This document shows, in pieces, positions 11,725 through 24,133 of a stretch of 64,000 nt of DNA (the stretch's first letter is position 1; each line of letters begins with the position of its first letter). Made by a program: the position numbers and the translations under genes. The notes below the pieces were generated by a model. It was not told the DNA's origin. It worked only from the letters and a program-made list of their open reading frames with translations, and searched no databases. The DNA comes from Sambucus nigra (taxonomy: Eukaryota > Streptophyta > Magnoliopsida > Dipsacales > Adoxaceae), in assembly GCA_949130495.1 (NCBI GenBank), contig OX422216.1, positions 103,857,967 to 103,921,966 of the forward strand, read 5' to 3'.

Positions 11725-11960
11725 CTGTTAGCTCGTTAGAAGTCTCGTTCGAACGAGGCTTCGAACGAGTTTGGACTGTCAGGTCGTTAGAAGTCTCGTT
11801 CGAACGAGACTGTTCGAACGAGATCCCAGTTCGTTCGAACGAACTGACCCTTCTAACGATATCTCGTTCAAACGAGATATCGAACGAAAATCCTACTCGT
11901 TAAAAACGACTGGTCAACTCGTTAGAAGCTCGTTCGAACGAGTTCGTTCGAACGACCTGG
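11725..11960 (-). repeat. Palindrome cluster of TCGTTCGAACGA type in LTR C
   Basis: Perfect palindromes: CTCGTTCGAACGAG (11744-11757 and 11929-11942), GTCTCGTTCGAACGAGAC (11793-11810), a 20-bp one centred at 11836/11837 (11827-11846), and TCGTTCGAACGA (11944-11955). Half sites and CTCGTTAGAAG words lie between them. Two overlapping ORFs here are repeat artefacts. Confidence 0.92.
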
Positions 11961-13083
11961 GGCTGCTTCTAACGAGATGCCAGTTTCGGCCCAGAACTTC
12001 CCAAAAATCGTTTTTCACCATTTTTACTCCTCAAACCTCTTCTAAAATTCGTTCCCACAATATATTGAGTTCTCTAATCATCCTCAAACATGTTAAGGGG
12101 CTATACTAACATCATTAAAGGGTTTGATATCATCTAAACATCATTAAATCACAATTTCTACATTAATTCCCAATTTTCTTCAAGAACATAAACCCTAATT
12201 TTTTTCTAATCATAAATTCCCAGATTTTAATTCGTTTATACATCACCTAGATATGAATCTCCGAAATTAAACCTCCCCACAAATGTTTCTACATGCAAAC
12301 CTATCCCAACATTCAATGATAACTTCAAATTTCATGGGTTTTCTTTTAATCTTCCAAGAACAGTTGTAATTTATCAATCTTCTAACATGGAGGAAACATT
12401 CTACGAATTTAAATATGATTAAAACACTTGCCTTGGTTTGATTTCTGGTTTGGTGTAGGTTTGGTGAAGATTCTGCAGAGTTTCTTCTCTCCCAAGCTCT
12501 ATCTCCAATGGTGGCTCAAGGTGGCTAGAGTTTTGATTTGGGGAAACTTAGAAAACCTAAATGACAACCTACGTAGCCTTCTAGGTTAATATGGGTTGGC
12601 TAATGGGCTTAATGGGTTAATAACCACATCAGATTTAATCTCTAATTTTCGTCACTTTTAATTCCTCAAAATGTAAAATTACCAAAATACCCTTTAAGTT
12701 ACCGGTATGGCCTAAAAATACCCCGGGACCCAAACTATACCCCCGGCTAGTGTTTTCTGACTATCTCGACCCTTCCGGACGCGTTGGCGCACTCAAAACG
12801 ACCATACGGATTATAGATTTTAAATTCACTTTTAATATCAAAATATTATACCGTGACGCGGCGGTCCCACGCGTCTCAACAAAATTTCTAAAATGCCGTA
12901 TATAAATCCCACGACAAATTTTATAATACCAAGTACATATATAATCATATATGCACATACTCAAATACCAATTCGCATCACATTAGTATTATTATTAACC
13001 CGGATTAATTTCCAATAAATACGCAATTTAATTAATTAATCCCAAAAATAAATATAGCCAAAAGTACGGGGTATTACACTGAG

Positions 13084-13795
13084 GAGTTTTGATGACCAAC
13101 TATTTTAGGTAGTAGTGTATCGGGGGGGTTCCTTGTTTAGATTTCGCTCTGCGAGACACCCCGCGCATGAAACTTAAGAACGTTGGGAGTCGAAGAAAGT
13201 TAGGCCTTTAGAATATGAGTTTATAACCTTTGCCATTATATGTATATATTTATACTAATCAGAGAGCTATGAGTTGTAGCATGATTTGAGGCAAATGAAA
13301 TCGCCAAATGAGAATGTGGAAATCATAGAAATATGAATTATAGACTAGGTAGTCAGTTAATTAAGGGTAACCTTACACAGGAATCACATTCATTTAGACC
13401 TTATGATGGAAAGTACGCACATTGAGTGTATGGGCGTCTTGGATAGTTTGATTGTAGTATTTTCCATATTTGTGTCACAGTAAGTATTCTTGAGGTTAAT
13501 GAAAGTAGAAGTTGTGACTTCCAGATTTAGTTGTTTGATGACTTAGGATCGTTACTTCCCATAATTTTTTCATGAGGATGGTATAGTACGGATTGGGTAC
13601 AGTTTAACTCAAGATAATTTAAACTAAATAGTAAGGCTTGGAGTATAACATTAGTGGGGGTATTCGGTAATGTACTATATGGGTGGTACGATGAAAATTA
13701 CATGAGATGTGAGATTAATACCCGGAGTTGTCCTTACCAATTACGCTTTATTTTTCCAAATTTCCTGACGAAATTCCGTTATTAGGGGGGAAGTA
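13084..13795 (+). other. Element B internal 3' segment with three-way-junction copy 6 and polypurine tract
   Basis: GGGGGG (13122-13127) pairs with CACCCC (about 13156-13161) at five of six positions. The inner hairpin is TTTCGC-TCT-GCGAGA. The flanking AGTAGTGTAT and GCATGAAAC are conserved. The rest of the segment aligns with 3900-4307 of A (GAGTGTATGGGCG) and ends in the polypurine tract AGGGGGGAAGTA (13784-13795). No coding potential is seen. Confidence 0.65.
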
Positions 13796-14952
13796 TGTAA
13801 TACCCCGTATTTTTATGGCTTTTGAAATTGGGGATTTATTAGATTTAATTTGAGGTATTAATTTAATATTAATCCGGAAATTATTTTTTTTATATTTACT
13901 AGCATGATGTGAGTTAGTAATTATTGGAAATTTGTTGAATATTACTAGATGAGTAAAGTAATATATGAGATTGATTTTATTAAAATTGTCACGAGTGAAT
14001 AAAATGGCAATTATGGAAATTTAATTCGGGACACGCCTGTGTCGTGTCAGGACTAAATTATTATTATTAAACTGAATAAATTATAAGTCATCCGTATAGT
14101 CATTTTGACTGCGCCAAAGTGTTCGAAAGGGTCGAGATAGTCAAAAAAGTGTACCCGGGGGTTTAGTTTGGGTCTCGGGGCATTTTTAGGCCTAGTTGAC
14201 ATCCCAGGAGGGTATTTTAGACATTATGTATTTTTGGGTAATTAAACCCCCGAATTTTCTTAGTATTAATTAGCCATTTATAGTTGTCTCTTGGGGTTAA
14301 CAAACACAAAACCTAAGCCAACCATTAGAGAAGAAGGTGAAGTGATTAGAGAAGATGGTGAAGAAGAATGTGAAGAGTTTTCCAAGCAATCCAAGGCCTA
14401 GAACTCACCCGATTTTATCGCCACCACCACCAAAACGTAGATCGCACGATGAGGAACGCAACCATATATTTCTCATCAACAAATCAGACCCTTTAATCCC
14501 AGGCAAGTATCTATCTTGCTGATTTCCAAGTTAATATACCTTCCATGTTAGTCTAGAAATGAAAATCATATGTTTTAATGGAAGAATTATATATTTTGGA
14601 AGAGAATCTATATGTGTTGTAGGGAGAACCCATGTAGTCTAAAATCTTGATCATATGTAGAGGATTACCCATGAATTTATTATGATATTTGGGAAGAAAA
14701 TCTTGATTAAAATAGAGGGTGGTGATTATTCATGCAAAATTTGGTTTTATAAAGAGATTTGAGATTAAACCCCTTTTTGATTGATTCGTTGAGGATTTAT
14801 TGATGTCGTTACGTTAGAACTTGTTGATGTACATTGCTTATACACTTAGATTACTTTAATGGGAGTTTGGGATGAAATTATAGAGGTTTGGTGGGGTTAA
14901 AATGGTTGAACCCATAGGTTGAATATTGCAGAAAACTGGGCAAGAACTGCTT

Positions 14953-14988
14953 GATCGATCGATTGGCCCCCTTTCCTCGATCGATCGA
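14953..14988 (+). repeat. TCGATCGATCGA palindrome doublet in LTR B
   Basis: GATCGATCGAT (14953-14963) and TCGATCGATCGA (14977-14988) flank a C-rich spacer similar to the spacer of the doublets in A. This is the family B counterpart of the A, C, D, E and H palindrome clusters, at the same relative LTR position. Confidence 0.85.
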
Positions 14989-15606
14989 CCCCTCCTGGAA
15001 AACTGCATATTTTTCCACTTTTTGTTTAGTCCAGTTAAAATGCGTAGGGACCCTTAATCATCATTGATAGAGTATAATGGGTTATGAAGAGGACCAATAG
15101 GGTCTAAGTTGACTCCGTTGAGTGAAATTAATATGAGATGAAATTGTGGGTTAACGGGGAATTGTGCTTATGTGCACTAGAAGATTGAGACTCGTGAAAG
15201 ATTTAGACTATAAGGTAAGTGAGAGTATACCTATTGATAATTATACTTAGTGAGAGAGAATACTTCGAGAGATGAGAAGTAAGAATGAAGTAAATAATAA
15301 ATGAGAATAAAAGAGACGAATCCGTTATGCGAGATAATTAAGTAAAATTTGTGCTAAGCACGGATGACAATAATTATGGGTCGTGGGTGAACCTAATTTG
15401 GAAAATGCGAATATCTATATATATGACTGTGTGACTGTGCATATATTATGTATCTGTGTAAAAATCATACCCGGGCTACTTACTATCACGGAGGTTTCGG
15501 CGCCGGGATAGTCTTATCTCGATTGGACCTTTATGGGGGATATTGACTTGTACCCTAGAACATAGTATTCCTTGGTACAGGCTATTTAATTGATAGTCAG
15601 ACGGTC

Positions 15607-15712
15607 CTAAGACACGTGAGGGTATGTGTGGACCTCTTAGTGACTTGGAACTATGCTTCGCCTCTATTTTTGTGTGTATTGTGTTAATACAGTTCGAGAG
15701 TGATTTCGAACT
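15607..15712 (+). other. Hairpins H1 and H2 in LTR B
   Basis: H1: CTAAGA (15607-15612) with TCTTAG (15635-15640), loop containing GAGGGTATGTG. H2: AGTTCGA (15691-15697) with TCGAACT (15706-15712), loop GAGTGATT. The spacing between them is 50 nt. Confidence 0.65.
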
Positions 15713-15792
15713 TGTATTTACCTTAGTACAAGTGATACAGGGACTTGATAGCAGAGTATGCCAGCACCATAGATTTATGTGGGGTGCAGACA

Positions 15793-15893
<101 letters not shown>

Positions 15894-16887
15894 GAGTGAT
15901 TGATATATATGTACTTATATATGGAAACTTTCTACAGTGTGTATAAGTAGTTAGGTAATCAATAAATGCTTCAGCTTTATAACAAGTGTTCATGAATTTT
16001 CGTAACGGTAATGAGTGGTTATAAGTAACGTAAGAATATGGAAGAGAATGATTTTTCTAAAACTAAATATTATGGGCCTAGTAGTTCTCGTGATAAAACT
16101 TGATGAGAAATAAGTTAGATAGACTTATGAGATTAATAGAACGGTAGGAGTGCACACTAGATGAGAGGTGATGATTCTCAATAGAACGGTAGTAGTGCAT
16201 ATTAACATGGTTGTGATATTGGCTGGTAAGCATTTTAAATACTTGCTAAACTATTTTTAAAACTGTTTTACTCTAGGGCTCTGACCCATTTTCTGTCATT
16301 TCTTTCTCTATTGTACATATATGTATGTATTACAGGTGCCCAGCCACAGGGGCGTTATGCTTAGGTTCTTTGGATTGGACGTGCTGCAGCTTATGTGGGA
16401 GTTGAAGGCCCTTGCTTTAGACGACTTTGTCATTGAATCGGTTCCTACTTTAGATCTTCATAGTTAGGGCATGTGTCGCCCGATTTCCTATACCGTTTAG
16501 ATCTTGTCAAAAATTTATGTTCATTTATAGTTTCGGTATTCAATGCTCCTTGGGAGTTAACTAATGTCAGGATGATTTCATTTAGGGTTGTTATACTTGG
16601 TTTGGATTATATAGATGGTTTAATTCTTGTTTGTTAATTTCCATCCTTAGTATTTATGTGATTCTTAACTGTTGGGTATAAAAAAAATGGTTTTTTTTTT
16701 ATATTGGTACTTAAGAATGGAAAAATGAGACTTTAAATTGTTTTGACACTTAGCTTAATTATTTAGGGTGTTTATATTGGTAATAATTATTTTACGACAG
16801 TGATGCTGAGAATGAACCAACCATTCACCTTGATGTTAATTTAATAAAGGAATGATCACCGGGTATTTAATTAGGCGGGGTATTACA

Positions 16888-17064
16888 ATTGGGTGTCGTA
16901 ATGGCCTCATAATGTTCTTTTGAAAAAGGACTATTTTTGTTAAACAATAAACAATAATCACGTGCATGCATTCATAAGAGATGGAAATACTAGAATTCAG
17001 AAACATTTTTATTAAATTCAAGTAATAGTGTCAAATAACTAAGTCAAATAACAATCATAATCAA
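16888..17064 (-). other. Copia 3' flank between RNase H and element B
   Basis: This short AT-rich stretch follows the RNase H stop in the copia orientation. It probably holds the start of the copia 3' LTR, but I cannot fix its boundary because element B cuts it off. Confidence 0.4.
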
Positions 17065-19091
17065 CTAATCGAGAATAATCTCTTTGACATGTTCCATAAA
17101 GGTCTTCGGAGATAGTTTTTTCGTAAGAGGATTTTCTATGTTATCACTCGTACTAATGTAATCAATCGACAATCTTTGTTTCCGAACCTCTTCTTTCACT
17201 AATAAGTACTTCATCTCGATATGCTTAGCCGCCTTAGTATACCTATCGTTCTTCAAAAAGAAGACTTCTACAACATTATCACAATATATCTTCAACGGCT
17301 TAGATATCGATCCGATAATTCTCAGTCCTGAAATAAAGTTTCGTAGCCATAATACATGATTTGTAGCTTCGAAGCAAGCTGCAAATTTAGCCTCCATGGT
17401 AGACGGTGCAATGACGCTCTGCTTAGCACTTTTGTATGAAATGAATCCATCAGCAAGTTGGAAAACATAACCCGAAGTGCTCTTCCTACTGTTAAGGCAC
17501 CCCCCAAAATCTGAGTGTGAATAACCAACCACCTCAAGGTAATAAGTCTTCCTATATGTGAGCATGTAATCCTTGGTACTTTATAGGTACCTCATCACTT
17601 TCTTTACAGCTTCCCAATGGTAAATCCTTGGATTGCTTTGATATCTGCCCAACATCCCAATGGCAAAATTGATGTTCGTCCTAGTGCACACTTGTTCATA
17701 CAACAAGCTCCTTACGAGCGAAGAATAAGGTATACCTTTCATATGCTCCCTTTCTAATTCACTTCGTGGGCATTGACTTAAGCTGAACTTATCCCCTTTC
17801 GGATGAGGAACATTAACGGGATTGTAACTTTACATGTTGAATCTTTCTAAAACTTTGCTAATGTAACGTTCCTCACTTTTTGAGACAATCGTAATGTTCC
17901 TCGTGATCTGTCCCGAGATATTTCTATCCTGGTCATTTAGGATACCTCATCTAAATCTTTCAGTTTAAAGTTTTCATAAAGGTATTTCTTGGTTTCACGT
18001 AATAAACCACAATCACTGCTGGCGATAAGCAAGTTGTCAATATATAGTACTAAAAACATAAACTTGCTCCCACTGATCGTCAAGTATATACACCAATCAA
18101 AACTATTTTCCTTAAATTCAAATGATGTAATGGTATCGTAGAACTTAATATACCATTAAGAAAAAGCTTGTTTTAGACCATATATCGACTGCTTAAACAT
18201 ACAGACCGTGTTTTCCTTTTTTTCCTTTTTGAAGCCCTGTGATTGTGCCATGTAGACTTCTTGTTTCAAACTCCCATTCAGAAAAACTATTTTCACATCC
18301 ATTTGGTGCAACCCTATACCATAATTAGCCACCAATGCTAATATGATTCTTAATGAGTCCTTCTTTGATACTAAAGATAATGTCTCATTGTAATCAATGT
18401 CTTCTCGTTGAGTAAAACCTTTAGCAATAAGTCTAGCTTTATATTGTTCGACATTGCCTTTTGAGTCAAGTTTGGTCTTAAAGATCCATTTGCACCTGAC
18501 TCGTTTTTGTCCTTTTGGCAATTCGACCAACTCCCAAACTTTATTGTCATTCATATATTTTATTTCTTCATTCATGGCATTAATCCATTTACCAGAATCA
18601 TCACTACTTACAGCTTTTTCATAAGAAATTGGATCATTAATAATCCATATGTTAAATTCGGCCTCTTGACGGTATACCACGTAATCATCCATAATTTTCG
18701 ATCTCCTTTCCCTTTGATATCTTCTTAATAGCACTTTTTATGGTGCTTCGACAGTTTCATTGGTTATAGTCTCATTATGTGGTTGTTCAACTCGTTGATC
18801 ATTCACTTGTTGTTCATTATTATTGATTGGGTTAATGACCAGTTCAACGACAATAGTAATAACAACATATACGTTATGAATTCGTGGTATAGGAATTTAT
18901 ACCCTGACTTCTAGAATGATTAACTCCCTTTTTTTTACACTCCTACTAACTTCACGATCTTCAATGAATTTAGGCATTTCCAGTTTGTATTATTCTAGTT
19001 GTATGATTAGGACAATAGAATTCATATCCATTTGACTATTCTGGATACCCAATGAAATGACAAGATAATGTCCTAGGATCCAATTTCTTTT
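17065..19091 (-). pseudogene. Ty1/copia reverse transcriptase and RNase H, broken
   Basis: The RT N-terminal part (18156-18734) carries KWIFKTKLD, KARLIAKGFTQ, MDVKIVFLNG and YGLKQA, all copia hallmarks. A stop follows. The catalytic box near 18033-18044 reads YIDN instead of Y[VI]DD, so the second metal-binding aspartate is lost. RNase H (17065-17565) shows SDFGG, STSGYVF, STMEAKFAA and KHIEMKYLLV, close to the copia pattern. Order integrase, RT, RNase H marks Ty1/copia rather than Ty3. The reading frame upstream is interrupted at 19081 by a LINE and continues at 20743 (GYPTEARIYN, then EKK). Confidence 0.92.
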
Positions 19092-20731
19092 TTTGGGAAA
19101 AATTATGTATATATATCAACAACTGCAACTACAACAAGTACACATAGGGATGAAACCCAGCATCTCCCCTAGGGGTATGCCCCAAAGGGGAGAAAAATAA
19201 AAAACAACTGAAACAAGTGCGAGAAGCCTCACACCCCGCGGTCCCCTATTCAAGAGCACTCTCCGGGATACCCCAGTTCATGCAAGACATCCAGTTCTCA
19301 AATCTCCTCGTCCCCCTGCTCCAATTTGAGACTCTCGCTCTAATCATAACTTCGATATCTTTGACAATGACATCCTTGCTCTTGGCCATCCGCTTAAAAT
19401 GTCTAGCGTTACGCTCCATCCAAAGGCAGTACACAGTAGAAGACAAAGAAATATTCCTAATACGATTATAAAAACTAGTCCCACTGTAACATGAAATAGC
19501 ATGAGCCATCTCGCCATCCCAATCCAAAGCCTCTCTGTATTCCTGGTTCCTGGTTCTAACCTCCTCCCAACCCTCCTTAGTAACTGGACACGCATTGAAC
19601 ACGTGTGGTATGGACTCGACCCCATTGGAGCAGCTGCAGCACACGTTATTCTCCGAGATGCCCCAGTTATAGAGCTTGTCCTTAGTGTGAATAGCATCCT
19701 TACAAATCATCCAAAGAACAAAAGCACATTTTGGAATATTAGTCTTATTCCACACAATTTTATGCCAGGGAGCAGGGAGGGTGGGGGTTAACTCCTCATA
19801 GGCCGATCTGATAAAAAAAACTTCTGGTTGGGAATCCAAACCACCTCATCAACAGTATCATGCCTAATTCCGGGCAAAACCGCATTCCTAATATCCAAGA
19901 GCTCCCAGGTAACCACCGTAGGCCATCTCCACCTGTCCTCAACAATGTAATCAGCAACCATAGCCTTATGGTTACTAGCAGCGTCATAGATAACACGGTC
20001 CCCAAACAAAGGATGAAGAGGCCCCAGAGGATGCCAGTTATCATGCCAGAAAAAGGTCTCCATGCCATTAACGATACTCCATCTAATGAGAGGTCTGATC
20101 CGATGTCTCAACTGCATCATCTTCCTCCAGCTCCAAGACGAGTCGCTGGCTAAATTAATAGCCCACAAACTTCTTCTCTTCAACTTATACACGTTGCACC
20201 ACTTGACCCATAGGCAGTCCTTCTTGCTACAGAGATTCCAAAGCATCTTCATGATGGCCGCCACATTCCACCTATCGATGCTTTTGATACCCGGGCGGCT
20301 CTCAAAGCTATTGCAAAGATCATTCCAAGCCACCTTGGCCCCCGAATGTTTCAGATCGGAACCCGTCCATAGGAAATCCCTCATCAGCTGCTCAATTTTA
20401 AGAATAACCCCCTTAGGCAAAATGAACAAACTGGACCAATATACTTGGATCCCGAACAAGACAGACTTAATAAGCAGCAGTCTACCAGCGTAGCTGAGAA
20501 GCTTGTTAGTCCAACATTTAATCCTCCCAGTGATCCTTTCGATAAGCCTACTACAATCCTCGTTCTTGAGTCTTGTGGTGATGAGAGGAACCCCGAGGTA
20601 CAAGAAAGGGGGGTTGCAGTGGCCAAAACCAAGAATATCCCCGATCTACGCAATCCGATCCTCCTCCAAACCCGTACTATAGAAGCTACTCTTACCCAGG
20701 TTGGGCGTGAGGCCCGCAATGCTGCAGAAAT
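19092..20731 (-). mobile_element. LINE-1: 5'-truncated plant L1-type retrotransposon in copia pol
   Basis: It is flanked by an 11-bp target duplication CAATTTCTTTT (19081-19091 and 20732-20742). The 3' end lies on the left as ACATAATTTTTCCC plus a short A tail on the minus strand. It is 1640 bp long and begins inside the reverse transcriptase domain, a typical outcome of incomplete target-primed reverse transcription. The copia coding sequence reads directly across the duplication. Confidence 0.93.
19246..20603 (-). pseudogene. LINE-1 ORF2 C-terminus: RT end and zinc-binding RT domain
   Basis: Residues from YLGVPL and CWTNKLLSYAGRLLLIK through the palm/thumb end (20603-19788) lead into the plant zf-RVT region (19839-19246), with HKIVWN, PKCAFVLWM and CLWMERNARHF. 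The two parts are in different frames; a run of eight A (plus strand 19812-19819) is a likely slippage site. It ends ENWMSCMNWGIPE before a stop. The endonuclease and catalytic RT motifs are absent because of truncation. Confidence 0.9.
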
Positions 20732-20742
20732 CAATTTCTTTT

Positions 20743-22258
20743 CTTGAAGGTTATAAATTCTAGCTTCCGTTGGGTAACCCATATACGTAAATATCTTAAA
20801 TTGGGTTTCCATCCTTTCTAAAGGTCAAAAGGGTTTTTTGAACTAACTTACTTAGAACCCGATTTAAGATGTGCACGACGGTCATTAGAGCACGTGTCCA
20901 CAAAAATATAGGCAATTGAGTCCAACTTATCATACTTTTAACCATCTCTATGAAGGTACAACACCTTTCAGCTACACCATTCTACCAAGGTGATCCTGGC
21001 ATTGTGTATTAGGCGCAAATACCTAATTTTTCTAGGAGTTTAGCAAACGGGCTCCCTGACTCATCATATCTACCATAAAATTCACCATCTCTATCAAACC
21101 CAATAATTTTTACCTTTTTGCCTACTTGTCTCTCAACCTCATTTATGTATATTTCAACAACATTCATAAACTGAGATTTATCACTCAATAAGTACAACAT
21201 GCAATAATGTAAAAAATCAACGATAAAAGTGATGAAATATTTTTCTCCACCAATGGATGGAACATCAAAAGGTCCACATATATCTGTATGTATTATTTCA
21301 AGTAGTTATGTGCTTCTTGTAGCTCTTTTCTTTGTACGTTTAGTTTATTTTCCTTTAATACAATCCACACATACATCATAATCGGCCCAATCCAGGTTAT
21401 GGAGAATTCCATCTTTCAATAAGTCTTTCAATTCTTGGTCTGGATATGTGCCCCAATCATTTATGTCACAAATAATCAGATTTTACATTATTTAGTGTAC
21501 GTTTCATACCAATATTAGGATGCAGGGTTATGGGGGACTCTAAAAAATTCTTTTTAAGATTCAATTGAAATAAACCATCCAATAAAAATCCAGAACCAAC
21601 GTTAACAGAATTTTTAATCAATCCAAAACCATTATTCTTAAATTCAACTGCAAAACCATCTAGAGAAAGTTTGGAAACTGAAATTTAATTCCTAAAAGCA
21701 TAGGGAACATAAAAGTTTGCTTGCAAATATAAAATAAAACCAGAACTTAAAATTAAGCAAAAAACTCCAATAGCTTCTACTTTAGCCTTTTCTTTATTAC
21801 CCATGTAGATAAAATGATCATTTAGATTTGTTTTGTAGATTGTAATGAAGCCCTGTACCGAATTAGAAACATAACACATAGAACCCAAATCAATCTACTA
21901 AGTGTTAAAAGGAACATTAATAAGGTTTGATTTGAAACAAACAAAAATAAAAAGCTTACCCTTTTTCTCGAACCAGACCTTTCGTTTATGATAATCCTTC
22001 TGAAAATGAACCTTCTCCTTACTGAAGTGACACTTGTCGTTCTTTTTCGTTTTTCACAGCAGATGAAGGTTCAGCTTGATGAGACAGCTCGGGACCTTTC
22101 TTAATGCCCTTTTCAATCTTCTTCTTAAAACCAGCTCCTTTGGTCATCATATTTGCCACATGTCCTTTAGATATGTGGCCATTTTGTTGATTGAGTATGC
22201 CTTCCTCCTATATCAACATGTTTTGCAAATCATTTACATTCCACTTGATTTTAATAGT
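20743..22258 (-). pseudogene. Ty1/copia integrase, protease remnant and Gag zinc knuckle
   Basis: In the minus direction: the Gag C-terminus with a decayed knuckle near 21980-22040 (CHFSKEKVHF, two of three cysteines lost), a protease-like segment (21685-21888, GSMCYVSNSVQGF), the GAG-pre-integrase word LGHIS (about 21440), and the integrase core (20850-21300) with GGEKYFITFI, DRDGEF and NGVAER. Many stops interrupt it. The protease active site is not recognisable. It continues into the RT part past LINE-1 and into the Gag N-terminus past solo LTR E. Confidence 0.85.
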
Positions 22259-22713
22259 TGTGACACTCTGCCTAATTAAATACCGGGTGATCAGTCCTTT
22301 ATTTAATTAAAATCAAAGTGTCCGGTTGGTTCATTCTTAGCATCACTGTCGAAAATAATTTTCATTATTAATCACCTAATAATTAATTAAGCTAAGTGTC
22401 AAAATATTTTTCGAAATTAATTATACCCAACTAATCTATTAATAAATTCCATACTTTAATATATAAGCCAATTCCATTCCACAAGAATAAATACTGAACA
22501 TGAATCAAATACTGAAATAAAGGAGACTGGAAAAAACATTCCATTTCAAAGTCTAAAAGCAAAGTATCATAACACTCAATCTAACAGTAAGGAGATGCTA
22601 ATAAAAAATAAAATCCTTGAAATAATTAATCTGGAAGTGGGCGACACATGCCATAAATGAAAGGTCTTAACTAGGAATAGAATGAAGAGATAGCAGCGTC
22701 TAATATCAATAAC

Positions 22714-22737
22714 CTACAGCTTCCACAATAGCTGCAG
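22714..22737 (-). other. Hairpin H3 in LTR E
   Basis: CTACAGCT (22714-22721) faces AGCTGCAG (22730-22737): seven canonical pairs and one G-U on the element strand, loop ATTGTGGA. Position and loop match D and C. Confidence 0.55.
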
Positions 22738-23248
22738 CTCGTCGAATGATCCACGTGTCTAAGTCTGGTGGTGACCCTGTGGCTGGACATCTGGTATAGT
22801 ATATATATATATAGCAAAAGAAAAGAGAAATAACAGGAAACAGGTCAGAGCCCGATTTGTAAAAATATTTGTTTTAGTAAGTATTTAAAATTGGAAAGAT
22901 GCAATTATTATGTGCATGTTAGTTCCGAACTCTCACTTATGATTTTCACCCCTCCACTAATGTGCACGCCTAGCTTATGTCCAACCTAACCTAGTCATTT
23001 ATAATATTTCCAACTAGGTCATAGACATATACTAAAAATATTAACCCGTAGGAGAAGACCCGTATCGCCCATACAATACGTTATTAAATAACTTACACCA
23101 ATTAACTGTATTTTATATCCATTGTTTTGGTAGTAAATCCTTTACCCCCTTTAAGTTATGTTGTTTATCAATATTTACATATTTGTTGATTTCACACATT
23201 AGAATCATTCATTAACATATACATACATACATACATACAGTCGCATCA

Positions 23249-23303
<55 letters not shown>

Positions 23304-23417
23304 TATATATACACACACACACACACTAATCCTGTGCCCCTTGGTTAGGACCACCTGGTGCAAATGCATAATCTGTTATCGTGTACCGATGCATCGCTCA
23401 CTGCGTAAAGGAACAAT

Positions 23418-23518
23418 TGGTTTGGCGTCTCTCACGAACCATAAATCTCATAACACAAATATTGGAGGCGAGTATACTCACTAGCCAAATGGGTCACGCA
23501 CATACCTACGCTCCCATT
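23418..23518 (-). other. Hairpins H2 and H1 in LTR E
   Basis: H2: TGGTT (23418-23422) with AACCA (23437-23441) and an inner CG/CG step, loop TGAGAGA on the element strand. H1: AATGGG (23488-23493) with CCCATT (23513-23518), loop TAGGTATGTG. Spacing 46 nt. Confidence 0.6.
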
Positions 23519-23980
23519 CAACCGTCGAAACTATCTTACATAATAGATAGCACGTATCCAAGTTCATATGCTTTGGGTACAAATCAAATATCCCCCAAAT
23601 GGGTCACACGGGATAAGATTGTCCGCTATGTGAAAATCTCCTCTTGATAGCATACAGCATATGTATGCTATACACATAATAAATCAATACATAGGTATAC
23701 ACACAACCTATTATAATCTCTAGGTGACACAACTAAGTATCATATCCTATTCGTAGTATTACTTTCACTTAACACTCTCGACGTGTTAATAATTATGATT
23801 ATGATCCCTCTCATAATTTTCTAAGGGTCATTCATCCCACATATGCCCAAGTCTTAAATCACACTTGCCTTAATATATCATTACTTCAAATCTCAGTGTT
23901 CTTCATTAAAGTTCTTGCACTTCAAGTACCGAAGGATGTCCTAGAGGTCCATAATTCAATTCTGGAAAATACAGCAAGCC

Positions 23981-24133
23981 GGTCCGGACCTATTAAGGAA
24001 AAATGATCCGGACCTTTTAACGAAAAACGATTTGGATCTTTTAAAGAAAAACAATCCGGACCTTTTAATGAAAAATGGTCCGGACCTATTAATAAAAAAA
24101 ATGATTCGAACCTATTAAAAAGAGGTCTGAACC
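23981..24133 (-). repeat. 24-bp tandem array with GGTCCGGACC palindrome cores
   Basis: Cores begin at 23981, 24005, 24029, 24053, 24077, 24103 and 24124. Spacing is 24 bp for four intervals, then 26 and 21. The first and fifth cores are the perfect palindrome GGTCCGGACC; the others have one to four changes. Spacers read TTTTAAxGAAAAA. It occupies the place where other families here have TCGA palindromes. Confidence 0.92.

Larger units (their letters stand above)
10078..13078 (-). mobile_element. Solo LTR C with perfect target duplication
   Basis: It starts TGTGACACCC and ends GGGTATTACA, flanked by direct CTGAG on both sides (10073-10077 and 13079-13083). No primer-binding site or second LTR is present, so it is a solo LTR left by recombination between the two LTRs of a full element. 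It lies in reverse orientation in the internal region of B. It carries H3 (10531-10555), H2 (11139-11160), H1 (11211-11241), a palindrome cluster (11725-11960), the AGGCAAGT word (reverse, near 12425) and the CTATCTCGACCCTT block (12761). Confidence 0.95.

Noticed and set aside
23981..24133. Evenly spaced short repeats resembling a CRISPR array
   Set aside because: Spacers are near-identical A/T-rich words, units are imperfect, the setting is a plant LTR, and no cas genes are present.
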